Positions 18,601 through 30,600 of a stretch of 34,493 nt of DNA are shown piece after piece (position 1 is the first letter of the stretch; each line of letters opens with the position of its first letter). The notes under the pieces were generated by a model. It ran no database searches and was not told the origin of the DNA. It was given only the letters and a program-made list of their open reading frames with translations. Position numbers and translations under genes: made by a program. Origin of the DNA: Gammaproteobacteria bacterium (GTDB lineage Bacteria; Pseudomonadota; Gammaproteobacteria; JABXHR01); contig JABXHR010000271.1 in assembly GCA_013373515.1 (NCBI GenBank), positions 1 through 34,493 on the forward strand. The letters are read 5' to 3'.

Positions 18601-21600
18601 CCATGCCGGCAATGAAGGTATCGTTATCTGCACCACCGATGAGTGAATCATTACCCGCTGCGCCAACGATATAGTCCGCACCCGCGCCACCGTCAACGGT
18701 ATCAGCACCCTCTCCTGCGTAAACGGTATCGTTACCATCGCCCGCAGAGAAGTTATCAGCGCCTACACCGCCGTAAAGGGTATTAGCGTTTGCATCACTT
18801 GTATCAGTTACCGCCGCTGGCGCTGTTATAGCAGGAGTCAGGTTGGTGGCGACAAAGATATTGCTGCCGCTTGCCTGGTAGACAGCGTACTGTGCTGAAC
18901 CACCATTTATGGTAGTGGTATTGCCAGTATCAACCCAATCTGCGCCGTTCAGATTTAGCGTGTCAGTACCGTTTGTGCTATCCACAATCAACACGTGACC
19001 CAACTGGTAAGACGCATTGTCTACCGCGGTGTTGGTGTCGTTAGTCATATTGAGCACATCCAGGTGGCTCAGCGTCAGCGTTTGATCGCCGGTTGCCAAT
19101 TCAATGTATTCAATCGACTCAACATCGGTTGTGCCGCGGCTGTTCATATCCAGCGTCATAGCGCCTTCAAGAACCAGCTTATCGACACCTGATCCACCAT
19201 CAATGTGGAAGAAGTTAGCATCAGATACCTGCAGGGTATCCGAACCCGCGCCGCCTAGCAGCACATCGCTGCCGCCATCACCGATTAGTGTGTCGTTGCC
19301 GACATTACCAATCAGACGATCTTGGCCGTAGATCGCAACTGTATTGCTACCGCGACCTGCGTTGAGTGTGCCACCCGCTGTGGTGGTAATTTGCTGTACG
19401 GTATCTGAACCGTTACCCAGTTCAGACCAAGAGGCATCTTTAGTCGCTGTGAGCGCTGAAGAGCCGTAGAAGATCTGGGTTGAATAGTTATCGCTCAACG
19501 ATACATCGGCAAAACCATCACCGTCGACATCGCCCATGGCTGTCCATTCACCAGTACCCGTTCCAAGAATCTGGATACCGAAGTCTTGCACTTCAATGGT
19601 GTTGACGTCGTTCCATAGGTTAGTCGCCTGCCCCAAGAAGAGGTAAGAAGAGCCGCTTCCTGAAGTAGAGTTCTGATCGCCTTCAGCGTCACCGCTGGAT
19701 TGAATGATGAAGTCGTCATAGCCATCACCGTTCATATCACCCACGCCGGTGTAGCTCGATTTAGTCAGGTAGTCATAATCGAGAGCACCGACAATGCGGA
19801 AGCCTAGGTCATTAGCCGCCAAATCCGTCAGACTGAGATCAGCCGTTCCATCATCTAGGCTCGCGCTGCCGAATACAACGTATGCTGCACCGTTCTGTTT
19901 GAGGTTGTAATTATCTGTTTCGTTGCCAGCGATCAAGATATCGGCAAAACCGTCACCATTGATGTCGCCCAGCTGGGTGTAGACGTAATCTTGGCTACTG
20001 GTTGCATCCGCATCGCCAGTAATACGCAGCACTGCCGCTGAGTTATCGGTAGCCGCTGCTGAGCCTGTACTCAAGTTAACCGATGACCATTCACCCTCTT
20101 TGCCGAATACAACATATGTATTGCCGCCATAGCTCATGAACATATCAGCGATACCATCGCTGTTCACATCGCCTGCAGCAGAAATCGAATTGAAGCTGCC
20201 TAGATCCACAATGGTCCATGGCATTTCTACATCGATTCCACCTGGCAGTGGCTGACCAAATACAAGGTCACCGCCGTTATTGGTGATAAAGTCGTCATAA
20301 CCGTCACCGTTTACATCACCTACTGCAATTGGATCCCAGTTGGTTGTAGTTTTGGTGATTAGATCCGCCTGCGTCGACGTTGTTGTAACCGTGTACGTTG
20401 TTGATACCGCGTCTTCAGATACGTCTAACAGGTCACTGGTCCAGCCATACCCTGATTCGTAGGTTGAAGGCAGGATGGTTGTACCATTCACGTCATTGGT
20501 TAATTGATAAGTATCTACGTCGCCGCTTACTCCGGCGGTGATGAAGTTATTACCGCCAAGGAAGAAGTACATACGATCAATTGATTCGAAGCTCCACGAA
20601 TCGTTGCTAACGTTATTAATAGAGGTATCAGCGCTAGTGGCAATGTAATCACCCAAATCAATCGTAGTCGCGTAGCCTTGATAATCACGGTAATCACTTA
20701 GAGATGGATATGCACCTAGAGCCCAATCATCAGTACCCGATCCATACTCATCACCTTCGTTGAATGTGAGGCTAATGTCGGTATTCGTTGAAATGGTGAC
20801 GAAGTCAGCTTTACCGTCACCATCGATATCACCAATAGAACCTAGGTCGGAAGCAAAACCATCACCCGTCAATGCGCCCGATGTCAATCGGATGCCGTCA
20901 GACTCCGCACCACTCCCGAGAGATTCAAGGTTAACAGCACCAATACCGCCCTCTTGACCAAAGACGATGAAAATTTCACCGGTTGTTCCCGTATCGAAAT
21001 TTGAACCATCACGGCTAGGATGTTCTCCCACACGTCCTTGAGTATCGGAGTAGATATTGTAACCACCGACATAAGGCACCGATTCAAAATATGCGTCGTA
21101 GTCAGAGCCGGAAGTATCTACAGCTCTACCGTCGTTCCAATAACTTGGGTATCCGAGGTAGTAATCATTGATGTAAGGTAAATCAGCAGTTGAAATTGTT
21201 GAGCTATCAACAACAGCAAAGTCATCAAAACCGTCGTTGTTGACATCTCCAATGTTAACGACGTAGCTCGTATCATCTTGGCTATTCACCGAATCTACAA
21301 ACGTCACAGTATCAACACGCAGACCCTCTGGAAGCACATCGGCATTGAAATCAAGCGTCGCGCCGTTGAATGGAATAGTCCATCCCTCAGTGATCACATT
21401 GATGTCCGCATCGACTTTAACCACCATGCCATCGAGAGCGTAGTAGTCGTACGTTGCGTCTGCAGAGATACGTGCCCATGGGCCTTCCAACGTGAGGGTG
21501 TCGTCGTCATTGCCGTCAATAATGAGCGAAGTATTCTCGCCATAAGAGGTTGCAAGAGGACGCTCTAGCAAGTAGAGCATTTCTTTGTAATTTATCGTTA

Positions 21601-24600
21601 GTGCGTTAGCACCATCACCGGTCATATCGATACGCTCGAAGCTGCGCAGGCTAGCCCCTGCATAGCCCGTCATATCCAGGTCGTAGCCATTACCGATGAA
21701 CTCAAGGGTGTCGTAACCCACACCGCTAGCGTTAGTGCCACCGTCGAGCAGTATAAAGTCGAGATCGGTCAGGCCAATAACATCACTACCCTCACCACCC
21801 CGAATGATGTCAGCACCACCCAAACCGTAGATTGTGTCGTTACCTACAGAGCCTGCGATGCGGTCCGCATTGTAGTCACCCAGCAGCACATCATCGCCAG
21901 CAGTACCGGTACTCATCAGAGAGTCGGTAAAGTCTCCGCCATTGATGACAAAGGCTTCACCGGATGCGTAACCATCACGGTCGTTGCGAGGCATACCGAA
22001 GACCATATCCACGGTGCCATCCAGGTTGAAGTCACCTGTCGCAGCAGAGAAACCAAGCTGCTCTTGTGGCAAGCCACCGGTGATCTCGAGACCCTGCTCA
22101 CCTAGTTGGGTGACATTGTAAGAGTCAAGCCATGCGCTCTGCGCCTGACCGTATAGAACGAATGCTGCACCGGAGTCAGTATCACCGTCATCACTAGCTA
22201 GTTTGTCTTCCGTTGTGCCTGAGTCTGGGTACACACCACCGGCTGTTAACAACAGATCGTTGTAGCCATCGTTGTTCAGATCGCCGAACTCAACGACACC
22301 CTTGAGCCAGTTGTCTTCAGTACCGTAGATTTCAACAACGCGGTTATCAGCACTCAACTCTTCGAAGTTGATGACGCTATCCCACATGCCCGCTTCTCCG
22401 AACACGAGGTAGTACTTGCCGTAGACGTAGTTATCACCATCGTCTGCGTTATTCAGCGTTGGATCGTAGACTTTGTTCGGGCTACCGAAGATAAAGTCCA
22501 TGATGCCATCGCCATCAACGTCGCCAGCAGCTTCTACCACCAAACCTGCACCTTCACCGACGGCAGTGTACCTGTAATCACCGATATTGGTTCCATCTGG
22601 TGTGGTTATTGAGTAACTGCTGGTGTAGTCGGAACTGCCAGTCTGATCGAGCGATGCTGATTGAATCCAACCCGGATCAACCTGAGTACCAGCTTCGGTT
22701 GCGAAGTAGAGAGGTGAACTTGTGTAAGCGACATCGGCAGCGGTGTAGAAACGCACGCTAGTTGCGTCGCCATCTACCGCCTCATCAACATTTTCGATAG
22801 ATGCGCGAATAGCGCCGCTATCGACTGTGATGTAGTAACCCGTTGCGTAATCAAGGTTACCACCTGCATTCAGCGTTACAGACTTACCGTCGAACACCAA
22901 CGAACCGCTGTTCGAACCACTACCATCAGCCACATCGAACTTCTCGATCAATCGACCGTCTCCATTCCAGAGGTAGATGTATTCAGTAGCTGCGGTGCTG
23001 GTGCCGGCTTCAACGTTCTCATCGAAGTTAATGGCGATACCTGCATCCAGATCAACAGTGGTCACGTGTGAAACTGCTACCCCACCGTTAGCGCCAGTCA
23101 ACGCCTGAACATTGCTCTCATCCGCTGTGCCGAAGGTTGTGAAGTTCACTTCACCGTTGGTTGTGATATCAAATGCGTTCCCACTCGAGTCCGCCAAACC
23201 GTTGGCATACAACGAATAGCGAGTGCCATAGTCCAAGTTTTGACCCGGATCGACTGTCACCGTCTGACCGCTAATGGTTAGTGTGCCACCGTTCGTGCCT
23301 GTAATGGTGTAAACACCATCAACAGCGACTGGCGCACTGGTCCACGCAAAACTCTCTACAGTGGTATTGGCGTAGTCGCTGTAGAGGCGAATGTCGATCT
23401 GTCCTGCCGTTGCTGGGATCAATGTCTCAGAGGCTTTAAACACGATATCGTCTTGAACAGATACACCGCTCAAGTAAGTCGTATCGTTCTGCACGAATGC
23501 CGTTGTGACATCCTCACCTGTTGCGAAGAAGACAACTTCTGGTGCAACAGAATCTGTTGCTTGTGTCGTAAAGCTGTACGTTGTCGTAGCAACACTGTTA
23601 CCGGCTGTATCTTTTATGTTGCTGAACAGGATTGTGTATTGAGTGTTAGCTTTGAAAGTAAAGCCTGGGTCAATCTCAATCTGGTTGTTATCGGTTAAGA
23701 GTGTAGAACCGTTTTCGTTGAACGCGAGGTCCCATGTCCCGGTCCTAACGCCACCACCCAATGAACCTTGTGTAGTCTGAAGATCAAAGCTCTCTACAAC
23801 GGTACCATTTGCTCCACCCTCTAGAATGGAGATGGTACCGTTATTTCGAATGCTCTCAGAGAAGTTGAAGAAGAGTCGGAAGCCCTCCTCTGCTGCATAA
23901 GAAGTCACACTGTAGTCAGGCGCGTTTTGAACACTTGAACTGCTAATTACATCCGATGTTTCAATACTGCGAGTATCAACAGTCTGGAACGGTTCAGTGC
24001 CTGCAAGAAGACTGTAGTCAACATATGTGCTGCCATGGTCGGTGGTTGCACCATAGCCAGGGTCGGTGTAGTTCGAATAAACGTAATAAGTGCCTCTTAA
24101 GTCGTTGGCTTTATCATAGCTTTGGTAAGCTTGTAACAGGGCATATTCAAGCGCTGGCGCTGTGTAATCCGTAGACGCTGAACCCGTCGTGAAGTTCCAA
24201 GTCTCGTTATCCTGAATTCCTTCGTAAAGATTACCCGACGAATCTTGGATCGCTCCGTTTTCAATCGTGATATAGAAACTGCTATTACCGGTGAGCGCGG
24301 AACCTGGATTGATTCCAAAGCTATCACCGTCTACCTGCCAGAGTTTACCGCCATTGGTACCTAGACCAGTTAAAATATCAAAGGTCTCAACCAACTGGTC
24401 GGTACCAGCACGGAAGATTTTGATAGTACCTGATTCAGCAAACTCAACATTCTCATTGAAGTTAATGTAGATGTTGCCTGTTGTGCTAACACCGGTTGCG
24501 TTATCGCTAGGCGTTACAGAGGTTACAGTGGGTGCCAATCCATCTTTCTGTACTACTGTAGTATCTGACCAGCCATCTGCCTTACCGAATACGATGTAGG

Positions 24601-27600
24601 CGCTACCCGCATAGTCAGTCTGGGCTGAATCACCTGTAGTAACTGTATTAACAATGTTTGGACCGCCGACGATAAAGTCATCGTAACCATCCGCGTTAAC
24701 ATCACCTAGCCCGTCAATATCCATACCGATATTAGTGCGGTTGTCACCATCTGACAGCAAGTCTATCGAGTCGTATTCACTCACAACATCTGTGGTAGCG
24801 TTTCCGTACGATGTTACAGTGGTTGTTGCAGACCCAGCATTAGTCGTTGAGCTGCCATCCAGCCAAACAAGTAAATTGGCATCAGTTTGCTCTGCCGAGG
24901 CGAGCTGTTGCATGTTATCAACGATTTCTGACTCTGTACGTGCATCGCTCCAAATACGAACATCGCGTATTAGACCGTCGAAATCTCTGCCGTACGTTTG
25001 CAGGTTTTGAGCAATTGCCACGCCATAATTATTTTGGTTGATAGTGATTGAAGTCGCTAAAGTCGCTTCCAGCACACCATCAATGTAAAGACTCATGGTC
25101 GAGCCGTCATAGGTCGCTGCTATGTGATGCCACTCGTTGTCGTTTACGTTAGTTGTACCCGAGACGCTGACTGAAGTGGATGATGAATCGTTCAGGGCAA
25201 AATTGATCGAATCTGATGAACTACCCGAACTGTCACGTGCAATTCGCCAAGCGCTGTCACCTTTAGTGACTAACGACTCCCAGCTCTTAGAGAAACCATC
25301 TGACTTCATCCAAAGCTCTACGGTCATTGTATTGGTAAAGTCGAAAGCGGACTCGTTGCTTAGACTCAGATAATCACCATTACCATCGAAACGGAATGTA
25401 TCGATGGCTTCTGCAACATCGCCACCGAAGACAACCGTTACCTCCCCGTTGCCGCTATTAGCGAAGGGATTACCGATTGCAAAGTCGGCGTAACCGTCAT
25501 TGTTGATATCGCCTAGTGCGGAGATCGTTGTGTAGTTTTCGTCATTTGTGTACAGGTGTTCGGAAGTAACTACAAAGCCATTTTCCGCTGATGGAGTAAA
25601 GCTATCGAGATCTACATCATCCCACTCAGTCCGACCATACATCACGATGACTTTGTTATCGCCGCTTGCCGTGTCGTAGGTTGTCGCGATATCGGCAATA
25701 CCATCACCGTTCACATCGCCAATAGACGTTACACCAAAGCCATACTGGTTCCAGTTTTCTGACTGGTAACCCGTATCAATCAAGTCATTGAGTGCAACAC
25801 CATTGTTGGTAATCTCGAAGCCGTTAGAGCTGAGATTCGACAAGTCAAATTGACCTGCCATTGACTCAGTACCAAAGACAACATAAGCGCCATCAACTTT
25901 GTTGACGATGATGTCATCAATGCCATCTTTGTTGAGGTCGCCGGCATTCTCTACTTTCCAGCCAGCGTACTGGTCGATACCTGAGCTTACAAGGTAAGCA
26001 CCGTCATCGTAGGCCACTGAGAAGGCAGACATCTGCAAGGTTGGGTCAACTACTTCTACATGAATAGCAGGTTTGTAGTAGATAGTCGCACCGTTGTCTG
26101 ATGTCAGTACCTTGTAGTCCACACCGTTGTAGTTAACAACCGGTGCGCTGACGATATCTGACCACTCACCATAGAGATGGATGCTGTCTTTGATGGAGCC
26201 ATTGACGACAAGCAGGTTATCGTCGTCGGTCATGTTCAGAACAGTATCTGGAGTCAAGATCAGAGTATTCGAGTATTTATCGAATGATGTACCCGAAGAG
26301 GCATCGTCCTGAGTCAGGTCAATCTCTTCAATGTTGGTCAATGCGGTTGATGACAACAGCGCCGTGTTAATAATGGCATCTGCTGAGAGTTCGAAGAACA
26401 CCTTGTCATAGCCACGGCCGCCGTCGGCTGAGGTGAAGCCCATATCCTGGATACGAATAGTATCTCCACCATCACCGGCAGACGAACCGTCACCGAGGTT
26501 TTCAACGGTAATATCATCAGCACCGGAGGTACCCATGATGATACGACCGCCCAGCTCGTTAGAGATAGACACGGTAACTTTTTCATAGACTGCCACAATG
26601 GCTTGGTCTTTCTGGAAGACGTTGTAGATCTTACCGTCAAGATCCGACTCAACGCCTGCTGTCGTCCAGCCACCGTAGAGTTTGACTACGTCATCGATAT
26701 CACCTTTTACGGTGACCTTACCGGAATCAGACATTGCCAATACAGCCGCTTCATCCATGTAGACGGTCTGGTTGTTGTTGCCACTCAGATCGATAATCTC
26801 GAAACCATCAACCACACCCGGTACTACTTTGGTTAGGTCAACGTCACCCGCAGCCGTGTTGAGCAGATCATTCGTATTGCTCGCACCACCATCGCTGTCT
26901 TCTGATGTGATAACGAGGGTATCAGTACCTACACCACCGAATACACGGAGGTCTTCAGCATCGTATACGATGCGATCATCACCGGCTTCGCCGTAGATAA
27001 TATCGGCACCCGCGCCGCCGTCGATGGTATCTGCGCCAGCGCCAGACTTGATTGCGTCTTGGCCTGTTGTACCGTCGATGCTGTCGTCGGCAGATCCTGC
27101 GTCCGCATCATCTGTGATGACAGCCACCGTATTAGCACCGCTAACCGTTAGCGAGCCTGAGAGGTCGCCTTCAGTGAAGACAATATCATCGCCACCGCCA
27201 TTGATGGTCAATGTGCTACCTGCCAGTGAAGCTAGCGTTGCCGCATCGATAATAACGTAATTGTCGCCAGAGCCATCAAGATCAATAACCTCGAAGGATT
27301 CAAGCGCTGGACGGAGTGCTCCCGTATCAGGCTGTGCAGGTTCTTGTAGATCGATGATTTCGCCTGCAGTCACAACTTTAAGCGTATCGGTATCCAAGGC
27401 ACCTGACTCACCGTCATTACCACCATGTAACAAGGTATCTGCTGCATCGTAGATGACTGTGTCATTGCCATCGCCACCGTAAACGAGGTCCGCCCCGGTA
27501 CCACCGTCAAGCGAATCATCGCCGCCACGGCCTTCTACCTGGTCAGAACCCTTACCACCTGTCAGTGTATCAGCCAGTACTGGGTCACCCACTAACTGGT

Positions 27601-30600
27601 CACCCTTAACTACTTGCAGACCCGCCAATACGGTTACTTGTGTACCGTCGGTCGCGTAGCCGATGAACTTGTTGTAGGTGATACCTGCAACAAGCTCAGA
27701 ACCACGCGCCTCCCAGCCATCGCCTGCAAGGCGCACTGAGTCACCCTCATCACCGGTCACGATCAGCGCATTAGTTGTGCTGGAGATCGCTTGAACATCG
27801 TCAGCGTTTACAACCGCTGTGTTGTTACCTGTACCGGTAATATCGATGATTTCAACGTCGCTGATTACAGCGTCGTTAATAGTTGTCAGATCAATGGTTA
27901 CACCAGAACCATTAACCATCAGGGTATCGTTGCCGTCACCACCGTCGATGCTGCTGTCATTTGCATCGTAAACGAGTTTGTCGTCGCCAATGCCACCAAA
28001 CAGGGTGTCATCACCAGCTCCGCCATCGAGATCGTCATTACCTTTGAGGCCAACCAAGGTCTGGTCGCCCGCTCCGGCTGTCATCTCATCACGCAGGTTA
28101 GTACCTGTGTAGGTGATAGATACATTAACCCCGTTTTCGACATTAACTGTTGCTGTTACACCATTGATTTCCAAGGTGTATGCAGTGTGAGTACCGTTAT
28201 CTGCACCCATCACCCAATTGCCGTTGAGTGCTACCGTATCGTCAGAGTCACCGTTGACCTCAACTGTACCCGCTGTGTTAAGCGCAATAATGTCGCTGAA
28301 GTTAGCCGTCAATGTACGGCCGGCTGTACCAGCATCCTGAAGATCGATTACTTCGATGTTCTGGATAGTTGTGTCGTCAATTGCTGTTAGATCAAGGTCT
28401 TCATCATCTACCAACAGGGTGTCGTTATCTGCACCACCGTCTACAACACCGTCGTTGGCATCGTAAACAAGGGTATCGTCACCGGCGTCACCACGAAGCA
28501 CGTCCGATCCACCAAGACCATCAATGTAGTCAGCACCTTCTAGGCCGCGAACCAGTTCACTTCCAGCTGTACCCTGGAGTGCACCGTCGCCACCTGAAGT
28601 ACCAACAATTGCGTTTTCGACAGTTACATTGTCGTTAATCAATAATGTTGAACCGTCATCACTGGTCCAAGTTGTGTAGGTGCCATCAGATGAACCTTGA
28701 GTCCATGTAACACTGGGATCTGAGAGATACACTTTATCTCCAGCATCACCCTCGATGGTCATAGTGTTGGCTGGAGTCGCTGTACCGGTTTGATCCTGTA
28801 CCGTTGCAGAGTTGATGATAAGTGTGTTGTCACCAGCACCTGTGATATCGATCGTTTCAATTCCACTGATGCCTGGGCGAGTACCACCCGCCGTTGGGCG
28901 AGCGGTCTCTGTGAAGTCGAGTACTTCATTGCTTGCATCTGCTGCAAACTGGAGCGTGTCGCTGTCCGCACCGCCGTCTATGATGCCGTCATTGGCATCG
29001 TAAATGATGGTGTCATCACCTGCTTCACCGTAGAGGCTATCTTCGCCCGCACCGCCGTCAAGCGTATCGTTACCTGCATCACCCAGTACGGTATCGTCAC
29101 CGTCGCTACCGATCAGACTGTCGTTATCGGTACCACCGGTGTATTCGATCGAAAGTTCAATCTCTGGGTTGATCAGAATAGTTGCGGTAGTGTCCGCATC
29201 AACCACAAAGGTGTACTTGAGGTATGGCACTACTGGGCCGTCTTGGTAACTAACTGGCTGTGTACCATCTGCTACCCAGTTGCCGCTTAGTGTCAGACTG
29301 TCTGCGATATCGCCGTGCACCTTCAGGGTGTTGGTTGTGTCAGAGAAGTCAACTACATCCGTTGCGTTGAGTTTGATTGACTGAGGCCCATTACCCGTAA
29401 GATCGATCTCTTCCACACCGATAAACTGCGTATTGTCTATCGTTGTAAAGTCTACTGGATCTGTGGTGTCGATAAGCAGCGTGTCGAAACCGATACCCAT
29501 ATCTACAGTATCGTTTGCATCGAACAGTACTGTGTCGTCACCTGACAGTGTGCTGATGTTATCAGCGCCAGCGCCACCGTCGACGTAGTTGGCTGACGCG
29601 CCACCTGTGATGGTGTCGTCACCCGAACCGGACAGTACATTCTCGAAGTCAGAGATTGTGTCGTCGCCGCTATCTGGCGCCGACACTTCGCCGGTAGAGA
29701 GATTGATAGAGGCGTTGCCGGTTTCCGCAGTGTAATCGAGGGTATCTATACCCGCATCACCTAGGAAGGTGTCGTTACCTACACCGCCAATGACAGTGTC
29801 ATCACCTGTACCAAGGTTGACTGAGTCATTGCCCTCGCCCGCATCGACGTAATCATCGCCTGCGCCTGCGATAACTGTGTCGTCACCTGTACCCGCGGTA
29901 ATGCTGTCATTACCTGCGCCTGCATCGAGGGTGTCGTCACCGCTGCCCATATCGACGGTATCGTTACCGTCTCCGCCAGACAGGGAGTCGTTCCCATCGC
30001 CAGCGATAATTGAGTCATCACCTGCGCCCGCATCGATGCTGTCATTACCAGAGCCAGCCGCGTCAGGCTTATCGCCACCGTAGATGGTGTCGTTGCCTGT
30101 GCCGCCTAGTATCGTGTCGTTGCCCGCACCTGCGACGATGCTATCATCACCGGAGCCCGCATCACCGTAGTCATCACCCGCGCCTGCTGTGAAGGTATCG
30201 TCACCGCCGTTACCGGTGTATTCATCCGAACCATCAGTACCCACTGTGGTTTCGGCCTCTTCGCCGGATACAAAGATGAAACCAACAGAGATGCCTTGTT
30301 CAACCTTAATCGTGGTTGTACCACCGGCAACACTGTAATCGTAAACATCGTAGGTGATGCCATCGATTGTCTCTGTTGAGGTTGGCGTAGTTGGCCAATT
30401 AGCACCCACCAGACGGATTGAGTCTGCAGAAGTACCATTTACGATAACGGTACCGCCAGTTGCGCCTGTACCATCGCCATTCAAGTTGCGGATATCAGAA
30501 TCCGACAGTTTCAGAATCTGTGATCCGTCAGCGCTCAGATCGATCGCTTCGAAGTTGGTGTAGATCTCATCACGTGTCACAGTGAGGTCAAACAGCGATA

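Larger units (their letters stand above)
9660..19440 (-). repeat. C-proximal RTX block with about 25 short DYS/DLSTGT-type inserts
   Basis: RTX nonapeptides alternate with inserts in which an aspartate-tyrosine/leucine start (LDYS, LDLS, IDFS) leads into a VTVDLSTGT-like strand pair and a GFENVIGGxGNDxITG return to the array. A continuous nonapeptide array occupies about 14.0-14.77 kb (close to 28 units). Beta modules 12 and 13 lie at 18810-19195 and 15010-15385. Confidence 0.88.
21925..26035 (-). other. First FG-GAP/integrin-type propeller of the giant protein, with two large insertions
   Basis: Seven calcium-loop motifs of the form DxNxDGxxD encode one blade each: DLNKDGIDD (25913-25939), DVNGDGIAD (25691-25717), DINNDGYAD (25484-25510), DVNADGYDD (24677-24703), DVDGDGIMD (22496-22522), DLNNDGYND (22256-22282) and DFNLDGTVD (22007-22033). 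Most are followed by a YVVFG-like strand, as in FG-GAP repeats. Seven such repeats is the number in an integrin alpha-type propeller. Blades 3 and 4 are separated by a LamG-like domain, and blades 4 and 5 by a 1.85-kb Ig-like segment. Confidence 0.85.
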
